Assembly (NCBI GenBank): GCA_028829895.1
Contig: CM054177.1
Location: 36,672,564-36,736,563, forward strand
Direction: 5' to 3'
Source: Sinotaia quadrata
Taxonomy: Eukaryota; Mollusca; Gastropoda; Architaenioglossa; Viviparidae
DNA: 64,000 nucleotides
In this document: piece after piece, positions 30,601 to 42,600 of the stretch
Position numbering within the stretch: position 1 is the first letter of the stretch
How the letters are laid out: the number at the start of each line of letters is the position of its first letter
The notes under the pieces: generated by a model
Told to the model about the DNA's origin: nothing
What the model saw: the letters and a program-made list of their open reading frames with translations, nothing else
Databases searched by the model: none
Translations under genes and position numbers: made by a program

Positions 30601-33600
30601 GGGGGGGGGGGATCTTGATGTTGATATGACCTTGCACATTTTCATCATCGCAGGATGGCAATCTCACAACTATATGATGTCATTTTCTGGCACTGAATCC
30701 AGCAATGAATTAAGACAAGTTCACAGTAAAAATCAAGAAAAGAAAAATGTTTGCATCAGTGGACTGCAGTTGAAGTCTGGTCATAAAGTATGAAAGTGTT
30801 GTAATGGCAGAATTTACTAGAAACAAAAAAAATATGTATTTCCAGGTCTTTTGGGAATTCTGCCCACAGTCATACTTCATTCTCTTCTGGTCATGAATGT
30901 CCACCCCATTCATGTGAGCATTTAAGACAAGAGGGCTGGAGAACAGGTTGATGAGCACCATTGTGTCTAAAGAGTCAATCAGCTTGTTGTATGGAGGGTG
31001 GGTCACTGAAGATTGGCAGGATAGTCACTTGTGTTTTATCCTGCCACACCACTAAATTCAGATTACTGCTTCCCTTAGAATTTTACTTTCACCTTGTAGG
31101 TTTGGCACCCATTTCAGCTCTTGTGGAAAATCTTTTGTTTGCCATCGCCCATTGTATAGTTCCACAGGCATACAGCTCATTCTTGAACAAATCATCCACA
31201 AGTTTGGAAGATGTAAAAAACTTGTCAAAAAAAAAAAAATTATGTGTGTGAAGTCTAAATCTGCTCCATTTTGTGACAATGACCAAGTCCATTAGGCATA
31301 GGCTGGGAATTTTAACAGCCATGGTAAATTTTAAACTTGCACAAATATTCATTGTCGCAGTGCATCCACACTTTGATACCAAGATTGACTGGTTTTGATG
31401 GCATTTACTGTAGATATGCAAGATGCCAGGTAAAATGAATCATTGATTTGTCTATTACCAAATGATGTACAGGTGTAAATTTTTCCAGAATATCCATCGC
31501 TCCTTTCACTTTGTATAAGTAGTGAAAGTTTGGATCTCCTCTGGTCGGCTATGCCAATCTGTCACTGATGTGTAGGTATGAAGTCATGCTGATAAAACAA
31601 TTTCAGGTAAAGTTTGATTTTATGCCAACATTGCTGATAAAGGATCTGTATACCAGTAGAAATCAGTCTGGTAACTGAGACAAGCCCATCAGAATATTTC
31701 ATGCAATATGTGCTTTCATCTGCTAATGTTGTCTGCTCAAAGTTGGCACAAGTACTACTGGTGTCAATGGGGATCCAGATGCCCATTGCCTGGGTAGTAA
31801 AATTGTGGACTGGGTACCCGTGTTAATGTGGCCTTTGGCACAGAAATGGGTAATGTGCAAGGGAAACTGACAGAGGCAAGCCAATCACGCGATAGATGAG
31901 AGAACTAAAACTGGTTGTCTCGATTTAGCACATACTCCCCCACCACACCTCCTGTCACATTTGCACTTCATTCATAGATGGCACGGCCTGCTAAATCGTG
32001 CTGGCCATGGCAGCTGCTGTACCTAGATATAATTATGGACAACCTGGATCACCGTAGCTTGCGCTGTTTACTCTGCTCGTTAACACGTGTAGCATGTTAA
32101 TAAGATTTCAGTAAACAAACTTGTCAGTATTTTAATGTCAATAAATTAAATAATAACATTGTAATATTTTTAATATGGGTATCGCCCAAGCGATTGGATG
32201 GTGACACATCGAAATGCAATCTATGCGATGAAATTCTGTTGGCGAAGGGTGATTGAACTATATTATACATTATTTTTATTGACATTTTATTTAGTTTTAG
32301 TTTAGTTTATGTAATGATTGATCATATTAAAATTAAAGTTTGTGTTGTACACATAAAGATCATAATTAATAGTATGTCATTAGATGCATACCATTGGCTA
32401 CTGTGTGAAATAGAGCACATGCTTAATAGTTAAGTAGCTTTGTGTAGAGATGACCTGTTGCAATGGAGATTATGCTAATTTTCAAGCGGGTACCTGGGCA
32501 GCATTTTAGAAAAAATTGACAGCCCTAATGGACACTTTGTCGGAATACAGCATATCTGTTGGTGTTACGGATAATATCTACCACTACTATCTAGTAGTGC
32601 TTCAGGACAATGAAGAAAAATAATCCAATGCTGTTGCAGTCATAACATCAAATCCATCTGAAAACAGCTCCTGTACTAGCTGAATTAAAATCATTGACAA
32701 TAAAAGGTGTATGAAGATGTGTAGTCCATTCTTTGTCAGATTGAATTGACACATCTGGATCTACTTCCACTTTGGAGTGTAACTGGGATGCTGCCTAAAG
32801 CTTCAATGATACTGTCAGACCTCTTGCCAGATACTTATAAATACAACCAAATTAATAATTCAAATTCACACTTTGAAATTCTTGAATTAAATAACTATCT
32901 TGAATTTTTTGTGGATAGAGATAATGTATTATCAGATGGTGATTTGGGCAAAGCTCCTTCCCCCCCCCCCCCCCCCAAAAGAAAAAGTCCTGGATAGCGT
33001 ATTTAAGAATAAGTAATCTTATTTCATTGTTATTTTGTGAGTGCTTGTTTCTAATAAATGTATTTTTTATATGTGCAGTTGAACAGTACAAAACTATGGA
33101 CAAAAATACCTTTGAAAATTTCAAATCCTTTCAATCTGGAAGCTCTTCTAATCCTCTGGACAATCTTAACTGTAAGACATATTTTATAAATTTATTGTAG
33201 ATTATTATATAATATAAAGTTAATATATTTTTGGTTTCACTTGAATTAGATATTTAATACATTTAATAACATTTAATACATTTAAACAATACATTTAATA
33301 CTGTAATGTTTTAAATTGAAAAAAATGTTGACTAAAAAGAGGACAAAATTACTGCTCTGTGATCTTGATGTAAATATTCAAAAATTAATTTGTTTCATTT
33401 AATTTATAGTGTACAAATATCACATTTTTGTTACATTATGGTAGTTCTCCCATTTTGTTATACTAAACATATTACAAAACTTCTGTTCAAAGTATTTTGT
33501 GAAATAAGTTTTATGGAATAAATTAACCTCTAATACTTTTCTTGAGAGATTGTTAATTTAGTTTTGACATGAATGATCAGTGTTGTACCTAGTGAAAATT

Positions 33601-36600
33601 TTATTTTTTAGGTTAGGTAAAATATATGCCACAGTGAAAAACATGTCAGTTATAGTGATATATTCAACAGAAGGATTTGAAAATTAAACACGTTGCAAAT
33701 AGGAATTTAAATTAAATTCAATGTAAACAGTATGGTTTAATTTAATTAAATCACCCAAAATGTGTTCAATAGAAACATTCATGGCATTATATACCAATTA
33801 CAGTCTAATTATTGTTTACTTAAAGATATTGTAAAGAATCTATAGGAATTATGCTTTGCTAAAAATTACCATTTCATTCAATTTTGGCAAAAGACAAAGA
33901 AGTGTTGACCAGTTATATATCAGTCATAGGTGACTCACTTCTCCAATTGATCAGCACATTGTCTTTTACCCTATACAGACAATAACTTTAATATCCTGCT
34001 TTATTTATATATACATTTTATTTTAGAATACAATTTTATGTTATATGAATAACTTAAATTGTCATATTTCAGAACTCAAGAGATGGTCTACTTATTAATT
34101 CATTAGTACAATATTTTAAATGTAACTAGGCAACAGTCATATCTATGTATAACACTACGTCACCCAAAAACAATTTTTGAAAGTTGTTTAAGATTTTTCA
34201 ACTGATTTAGAATAATTTTGCACTGCTAAATTTGAAAATGACATCTATTTTTTTTTAATCAGGTCAGGTTTTTGATCTAATTCGATTTTACAAAATCCGA
34301 TCTTATAGCTAAATCGATTACATTTTTATAACATTATTAGGCAATTTTTGTTAATATTTTTCTTCTAAAATAGGTTTTTAAGTTTAAAAAAATTGTTTTC
34401 TAACACAATTCATTTATTAAATGTTACAAAAGTTGATTAGTATACATTGAATAGTAGACATTGATAATGGTAAGTACATATAAATTCAATATTAGGTCAT
34501 CAATGTTCAAATCAGGGCATGAACTTCCATTTCTTCGAACTTCTAGAATGCTCATCAGTAGGAATGTCTCTCTTTAGAGTCAAACAGTAATCAGCCATCA
34601 TGACTGCATCCCAGCGTCCCTGGTACCTGGTTTCCATCTCTTTCATATCCTGATGAAATCTCTCCCCTTGCTGTTGCTCATTGATCCCAGATTTTCAGGA
34701 AACTGATCCATATGTGAGAATAGGTAATGCATTTTGATGCTCATGTTGCATCCAAGGTTTCTGAAAGCAGTCAGCTTATTGGCAACAAACTCTGCATAGT
34801 TCCTGGCCTTAGTGTTGCCAAGAAAGTTTTCACGACCAGAACAAAAGCCTTGCACGCTTCCAGTTCCAATTCATTCATTGAGTTCAAACTCTGGATTAGC
34901 TTACGGAGTTGTGGACCATCAAAAATGCCAGCTTTCAACTTCTCAATGGTCAACCCTGGAAAAGCATGGCACAAGTAAGCGAAACAGCCACCATCCTTGT
35001 CCAGAGCTTTGGTGAACTGTTTGATTAAGCCAAGCTTAATGTTCAGCGGTGGGAAAAGTATCTTGTCTCTGTCCACCAGAGGGTTGTTTATGAGGTTCTT
35101 TGCTTTGCAAGGTACCAATTCCTCCCATACAGGCCAGTCCTGCTTCGTGTAATGCTGTGCTTTGTCTATACTATCCCACATGCACAGAAAGCATGGGTAC
35201 TTGGTGAATCCAGACTGTTGTCCCAATAAAAAGTTTACCTTCTTCACTAATGTCGATAAGTTCTCCAGGGACAGGTCCTGGAATTTCATCACAATAAGCT
35301 ACTGGACGACGTGCTGATTCAAGATCAGGATACTTAAGGCTGCTCCATTTTTTTCTGTTAAATAAACAAATTATAATTTGTTTTACATAATTATGAAGAG
35401 GTTACATAAGCTAATTTTTGAATAATTGATATAAATGATATTTTTCTTCTTTAGGTAATGAAATGGAATCAGCCAGAAGACATTGCAAAAATAAACCTGA
35501 TGTATTTTGATATATCTGCAGTGAATATATCATTGTTACTAACAGGAATACAGCAACAGGTTTTATAAAGCGTGCTTACCATGCTTATTTTGGTATAAAA
35601 CTTGGTTATCAGGATAAAGTTTGGGCGCCACACATGGTATGCAAGACATGCACCGAGAATCTTCGTCGATGGACCAAAGTTAAGAAGAGTTGTCTGAAGT
35701 TTGGAATTCCTATGGTTTGGAGGGAAAGGACAAACCATGTCACTGACTGCTACTTCTGCGCTATTGACGTGACTGGCATTAAAAAAATAAGAAAGAATTT
35801 TACATCATACAAATAGAAAATACCCTTATATGTAAAAAAAAAAAAAACAACAAAAAAATAATGTTGCAATAGATCAAAACGATCAAAAAGTTGACCTGTT
35901 TGAACAAAACTGATGTCATTTTTGGATCCAGCACAATAAAATTGTCATAAATCCATCAAAAAATCTTAGCAAATTTGTTGTTGCCCAGTGTAATATTTTC
36001 CTGCTGTACAATCTTTCGTAAAGTCTAGAGAAAGAGTACTATTTTTACATTGAAACTTATATACTTTGATGAGATATCAAAACATAATAAATACATCTGC
36101 CTTTCAGAATTGTTACTAGAATTGTTTTTCAAAAAGTATAAGCTCACCTTTAAATTTTAATAAGAGTGTGGGTAAAAAGAAACTTATTTTTTTTATTATA
36201 GTCATTTATACTTTATTACTAAATTATAAAATTTGAATTTATGTTATGAATGTACCTTTTCTTTGTAGTCTCATTTATTGTTCAGTTTATTTGCTGTTTA
36301 TTGTTTTTGCCCTGTAAATATTTGTGTATACTTGAATATATACATGCTCTTGTATTTGTGTGTGAAAATTTGTTTCATTTGTTTTTAAAGTAATTACATC
36401 TTATTTATAGATTCCAAGACAAAGAAAATTATTGCATTTGACGTTTTTGTGTTATTTGAAAGATGAATAGTTGTTTTCCTTACATTTTTAATAGATTTTT
36501 TACTGAAATATTAGTTAATTAAAAAGTATGTATATTGGCTTAATTTAAATCTATTTAATTCATTTGACTAAATTTAATTTATAATATTTATACACATATC

Positions 36601-39600
36601 TCATTATTATTTTAAACAAATAAATAAGTTGTTTAAATATTTACAGTCTTATTCAAATTAATTCAAATCATCATGTCTCATTGAGCACATAAGACCTTTT
36701 AATTTCTTTTTTTTAATTTCAAATTAAATTTCAATTACAAGTGTGTAATTGTAGTGACATTCATTACTCATTTATTGCTTACAAATGAGGTGAACTAGTT
36801 CAGACATATATGAATAGCAGACATATGCTAATCATAAGTGATGTTGATGTGTAGGAATGTTTCTCACAATCTTCACTTAGTGTATAAATTCTGACTTACA
36901 TATCAAATCAGGTTACACTCATTTGTTATCCAACACCTAACTGTACTGAGCATGTATTGTTGTTTGATCCAACTATCTGCTAAATGTACTAGTACTATTT
37001 TTGAAATGATAATTGACATTTGAGTAAAAAGCATAGATAGATAGATAGTATACTTTTACATATTAGCCTGTAATTTTGACATTTTATGTTTATTAGAAAC
37101 TAATGATTAAACATATTTTAAAAATATTTATTTGTATTTGGTTTCAACCATGCCCTCAAGATTAGCAGATATTTTGCTTCTTCATTTTCAAGAATCACTG
37201 TACTATAAATCAAAGAACTACAACAGCAATAAATGCCAATTGGTTCTTCAGATTTCTACTAATTTAATTAAGAATTTCCATGGCAGACATTAATTTCCAT
37301 ATGGGAGATGATTTGGGCATTGTTTTTATACCAGGTATTTTATGACTGATCTATTTGCTAGCACATATGCAAATTTTAACTAGAGGAGTACTAGCTTTAC
37401 TATAATTTGTTGAGGTCTGTTTTAGCATTAGCTTTTACTATTTCAAATAATTTTTCACAGTCTTTTTTTTTTTTAGACAGTTTTATTCTCTGTTGTTATT
37501 GATATTAATAATTGATTGTCCTCATGAAAGCTATTTAGCCAAAATGTCAACTTTTGTAATTTGTCTTATATATATATATCTATAAAATGTATTGAATTTT
37601 CTTGTTGAATTGGTTTCTTTTTTGTAATGTCTAGGAGTCTTGCTATTTATTTATTTTATTCACAGTTGATGATGGTGATTTTAAAGCAGGAGTTGCTTCA
37701 TTGGCTATTTTGATGCAGATTCCTCCTTATAGTGATCATGTGGAACAGCTTAAGGTATTTACTCCTGATGAAATGTGACCTGACTCCACAAAATGAGTCA
37801 GAAGTAACTTTATGAATATTTTGTGCATCAACAGAAACTAAGATGACAGATTTTAAGAAAATCAGACAATTAACAATGATTAATTGTTAATAATTAGCAT
37901 TGATCAAGAGAAGACAGTAACCCTCGAGGTCTTCATAGGGATGGGAAAAAATGGAACATGGTTGGCTACATTAATAATCCAATTTTCCTTATCAGCCAGT
38001 CACACAAATACTATGTTTGATATGAGCAGACTTTATAACTCTTCTAAAGTTTTACTGTAGTTTCTCAAACTATTGTTTGCCTTTGAAGGTGCACATTTTG
38101 AAAAAAAGTTGCAAGTATACCTGTTTCAGATAGAAACCCAATATAAATAGTCAGATTAGCAACACACCAGTACAACATTAACAGAAAAGAATTACTAATC
38201 TGTAGACTAGATAACTAACTTTATTTTGAAGCTGTTTTGCTATGAACAGTGGGCCTAGAGGTATCGACTATCATTTCATCTTCATAGTGAGGATCAGTTT
38301 ACCTGAGGTCATGTGACTAGTCTTGCCAATCAGCAAAGGAAATCCCACTCTAGTGAAATATTGTTTTCATTCTTTACCATATATTCTGAAATTTTACCAG
38401 GCAAATTATTTTAAAGTCATCCAATGAAATATGCAGAAATCTATAACAGAGATTTCAGCTTTACAGCCAATAAATAATTATCACTGGGTTCATCTAAAGC
38501 AAAAATGGAAAGAGGGTTCAAAAAGTAGGGCATTCATGAGTAAAAAGTCATGGCTGCATCATTCAAACTTCTTTTATTTTAATATTTAGAGATAAAAATA
38601 TAGTTACAATAATTGTAAAGTTTAAGATCTGTAAGAAGTTTAATTATTTCCTTTGCTGATTTGACTCTACCACTCCTTCTGTCCTATTTCAACTTCTAGC
38701 AGGACAGGAGATCATATACATTCTGACTCATTTCCTGGTTGTGGGTTGCATATCTGTTGAGTTAATTGGCCAATGAGGCTGATAGTTTGTACCTAGATGT
38801 TAAAAATTACATTAATAAATACCACTTACTGTAAAAGAACACAAAACCAAATCTTAATACAAATGTAAATGTTTTTATATTTTATATCCAATTAATATGA
38901 TCTCTGCTTTAGATGTATGTAGAATAAAATTGTTATTCAAATAAAAATTTCAGTAACATTTGAAACATAAAATAAGGATGTAATTTTTTATTCAGGGGAA
39001 CACCTGTAAATAGTGATTCATCAATTACCTTATAGTCAGTTTTTTAATATTTTGTGAGTGAACTTATACCATGGATCACCACTGTGGGATTGGAGATGCT
39101 GCATTTCTCACAGGCAACCTATGGGTTAACCCGTTCGTCGTCTTCGGGACAATTTTGGCGTCTTAAAAAAAATTGTACACACGTCTTCGGGATGAAATGG
39201 GATGCCACGCCTGCAGGCGTGGCTAAAACGATCATGCTATTAAAAGAGATCCAACTAGAGTGAAAGAAATATGTGGTCTGCCTCAGCAACCACTGTGCTC
39301 TAAATTCTATCTTTAGATATTATAATTAGGAAGCTCATGTGACTGAATTCCCGCGGTTTGTAACACAACCCTGCATCTTCCTGGAAAGTTGGCAGACTTT
39401 ACGATTACGTAATCTATCTAAATATGGCAAGCGCACATTTTCAGTTGGATTATTGTGAATTTGCTTGTACTGCTGGATCAGAGTGTGAGGAGAGTACTTT
39501 TTCTTCATCAGAAGAGGATATTGAACAAGAGGATATTCCACTTTTAGATGAAAGAGGTGACACCAATGTCACTGAATCTAGAAACGAAACCGGTCGCCCG

Positions 39601-42600
39601 CATGGCGACATTTTGAGTGTATTGAGTGACGCACGCGTCGCCGCGAGCACGGAGATTCAAACATTTGCAGGCTGTAGTGGGGTAAAAATGCAGTTTCCAC
39701 AAAATGCTACAGTACTTGACATTTTTCAGGCATTTTTACCAGAGAATTTTGTACAAAAAATTGTCGAGTACACTAATATATATGCATCTCAGCAACTTTT
39801 GCACGATAACCTTTGTGCTACAAGTCGTATCAAGAAATGGCACGATACACAGGTGTCTGAAATATATCAATTTTTGGCACTTATTTTTTTGATGGGAATA
39901 TGTAGACTACCCACATTGAAACATTATTTTTGTAAAGATGAAGCCTATGGCCAACCTTTATTTCGTAAAGTAATGTCTGGCCATAGATTTTATTTGTTAC
40001 TAAATTGCCTACATTTTTGCGATAACGCTGTCTCCGATCCTACCGACCGTATCCACAAAATTCGATTGATTATTGATCATTTCAGACAAGTATTTTCATC
40101 CATTTATGTGCCTGGAGAAAATATTTGTGTGAATGAATCCCTGATGTTGTGGAAAGGTCGTTTAGGATTCAGGCAGTATATAAAATCTAAACGGGCTAGA
40201 TTTGGAATCAAATCATACGAAATTTGTGAGAGTCTGACAGGGTATGTTTACGATATCATTATGTACACGGGGAAAGACACTGAGTACACTTTTACTGATG
40301 GAAATCAGGGTGAGAAAGTTGTTCTAACTCTTTTAGAACCACTTCTAGGGAAATATTACAAGGTGTACACAGATCGCTTTTTCACTAGCCCCACCTTAGC
40401 ATGCATTCTTTTAGCAAACAACACATACATATGTGGAACTGTTATGGGAAACAGAAAAGACATGCCAAAGAACTTTCCAGGCACTAAGCTCACTCCAGGA
40501 CAAATTGCAATTGTCCATAATGATGGTGTTTCTTGTTTTGCATGGCAAGACAAGAAACAGATACTCATGCTAAGCACAATGCATCATGACAGTACAATAA
40601 TAAATACAGGCAAAAATCATTACAAAACAAAAGAATCAATTCTGAAACCAGCTTGCATTTGTGATTACAACAAATATATGGGAGGGGTGGATTTGTGTGA
40701 CAGTGTAACAACTGCATACCCTAGCATCAGAAAAACAATAAAGTGGTACAAGAAAGTTTTCTTTCACATTCTTGACATTGCACTGTACAATGCCTGTGTT
40801 GTTTACAAGAAACACACAGGTAAATCAATGACATTGCTAGATTTCAGAGATGCAGTATTGAAGCAAATACTAGAAAAATATCCTGAGGTCAATGTGTACA
40901 ATACAGAATAGCAGAGTATACAAAATTTCTAAACTTTACTGATGTTGATTTCCATAATAAAATTTTCTGCATCTGCATTTCTGCTTCACTAAGTCTACAT
41001 CTGCAATTTTATTATATATATATATATAAATCAACTTACCAAGCAGTGCTACCTTCTTCATTTTCTGCATTGGGATTTGTGAAAAATTGGACGTGTGCAA
41101 CTAGTATTTGGTGTGTTATCTACATGTACAATTTTCTTATATATAAATCATCTTACCTTTACCAGGCAAGTGGCTGGCATTGTTTCCTTCTTCATTTGTG
41201 TCTTGGATTTTTGAAAAAACATATTCAACATTTGTGCTTACTTCACTTCACTTCAGTAACCGTGACTGGTGTGTTATCTACATGTACAATTGTATTATAT
41301 ATAAATCATCTTACCTTTACCAAGCAAGTGGCTGGCATTGTTTCCTTCTTCATTTGTGTCTTGGATTTTTGAAAAAGAATATTCTTGAAAATATGTGCAA
41401 GCAGTATTCATGTCACTTCAATTTGTGCTTTACTGACTTTGACTGATATGTGTTATTTACATGTAACATTTTCTTGGATAGGGGAGGACACTATTTTCTT
41501 CTTCATTTTTCTGTTCCTGGATTTTGGAAAAAAATTATTGTTCAACTGGAAATGTGCGCAACTAGAATTTCTTCAATTGAACTTGTAAACTGTCATATAA
41601 ATAAAAATTAGATCTATTTTTCTACATTTGGAAGCTTTCATCAGACACATCTCGGGCGCTGTAGTCACTGAGTAAAAGTACTTGGTGGTTGCATGCTTGA
41701 TGCTCTGTGTTTTAGGACTGATGGTGGGACTTTTGATGAATATCGACCCCCACAAAACACTGACTGACGGTGGGACTTATGAATGAAACACCCCCACAAA
41801 ATTTGGACATACGACAACAATGATAAAAATTTGGACATATGACAACGATGATAAAAATCGCAAGTTCAACTAAAAGGTATGAAAAAAATTTTATTATTTA
41901 CTTATTTTTCAATTTTAAAATAACTTTTAAGGAAAGTTTAATAATTCTATTGTCTACAATAGTTTAGATTTTGAAAATCCATTATAAATCACACTCGCTT
42001 TTCATTTTTAAATACGGCTACCGAGAAAATTGTTGCTGGGTGGCAAATATGCGTGACACAGAGCTGCCATGACGCGTTTTTCGTAGTGACGACGAACGGG
42101 TTAAGGGTAATATGATTCATATGTATATATTTTGCATTAGATTTGGAGGAAACCTTACAAAGTATATAGGATCCTTGCATAATATTTGGTTTGCATCATG
42201 ATATTTTGCAAGTGGACTGTCAGGCTCCACAAATGAGCTCATAGCTTGTGTCAACAATCAGAAAAGCTGTTGCAGATTATTTGGGACATGTTTATATAGA
42301 TGGATATATTTTCTCTACTGGCTTATATTTTATTAAATTACTTCAGTAATTAAGAATGGCTTTAAAACAACTCTAAATGAAGGAAAACAGACCATGAAAG
42401 CAATTTCACAGCAAACCAAAGAGGAAATTATAATAAAACCTGAGAATGGTGTGAAAACAAGCCAGATTATGGCTGAATATGTTTTTTAACCCTATGTGAA
42501 CCCTCATAGACAGATTTTTAAAATCTAAGGTAATAATTACATCCATATTTATTATTTAACCTCTTGCCTGTCAGGTCACATAGTTACACTAAGCGTCATC

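Larger units (their letters stand above)
30590..32800 (-). mobile_element. Decayed piggyBac element in RTRAF intron 3, interrupted by a small insert
   Basis: Fragments of a piggyBac transposase are read on the minus strand from about 32790 down to 30700. They align base for base in many places with the copy at 42560-45471 (e.g. aataatccaatgctgttgcagtcataacatcaa). About 785 bp without counterpart (about 31748-32533) splits it. Neither TTAA-flanked end could be identified. A G-run at 30597-30611 occupies roughly the same place as the G-run at 43621-43635 in the other copy. Confidence 0.7.
34153..35990. mobile_element. Candidate element holding two opposed halves of a repetitive cysteine-rich protein family
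   Basis: The left edge cactacgtcacccaaaaacaa (34153) and the reverse complement of the right edge, cactgggcaacaacaaattt (ending at 35990), look like imperfect terminal inverted repeats starting CACT. In between are a C-terminal half on the minus strand (34512-35330) and an N-terminal half on the plus strand (35462-35815) of one protein family. Families like this are multicopy in several invertebrate genomes (from memory, not searched). The superfamily is not assigned. Confidence 0.45.
39126..42104 (+). mobile_element. Near-complete piggyBac transposon with TTAA target duplication
   Basis: The element proper is 39130-42100 (2971 bp), flanked by TTAA at 39126-39129 and 42101-42104. The terminal inverted repeats are a perfect 13-bp match, CCCGTTCGTCGTC at 39130-39142 and its complement at 42088-42100. 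The 5' subterminal region holds two direct repeats of cgtcttcggga (39139-39149 and 39182-39192) and a perfect 20-bp palindrome (39204-39223). The transposase is on the + strand, followed by a tandem-repeat region. It sits in RTRAF intron 5 in sense with the gene. Intact ends and an open frame mean it is the youngest recognisable DNA transposon in the window. Confidence 0.95.

Noticed and set aside
30560..31251. Plus-strand ORFs at 30560-30793 and 30961-31251
   Set aside because: They are antisense to a recognisable piggyBac transposase remnant on the minus strand and include a G-run; shadows.
41046..41446. ORFs of 108 and 88 codons downstream of the piggyBac transposase
   Set aside because: They are open only because the approximately 160-bp tandem repeat keeps the same frame; not a separate gene.
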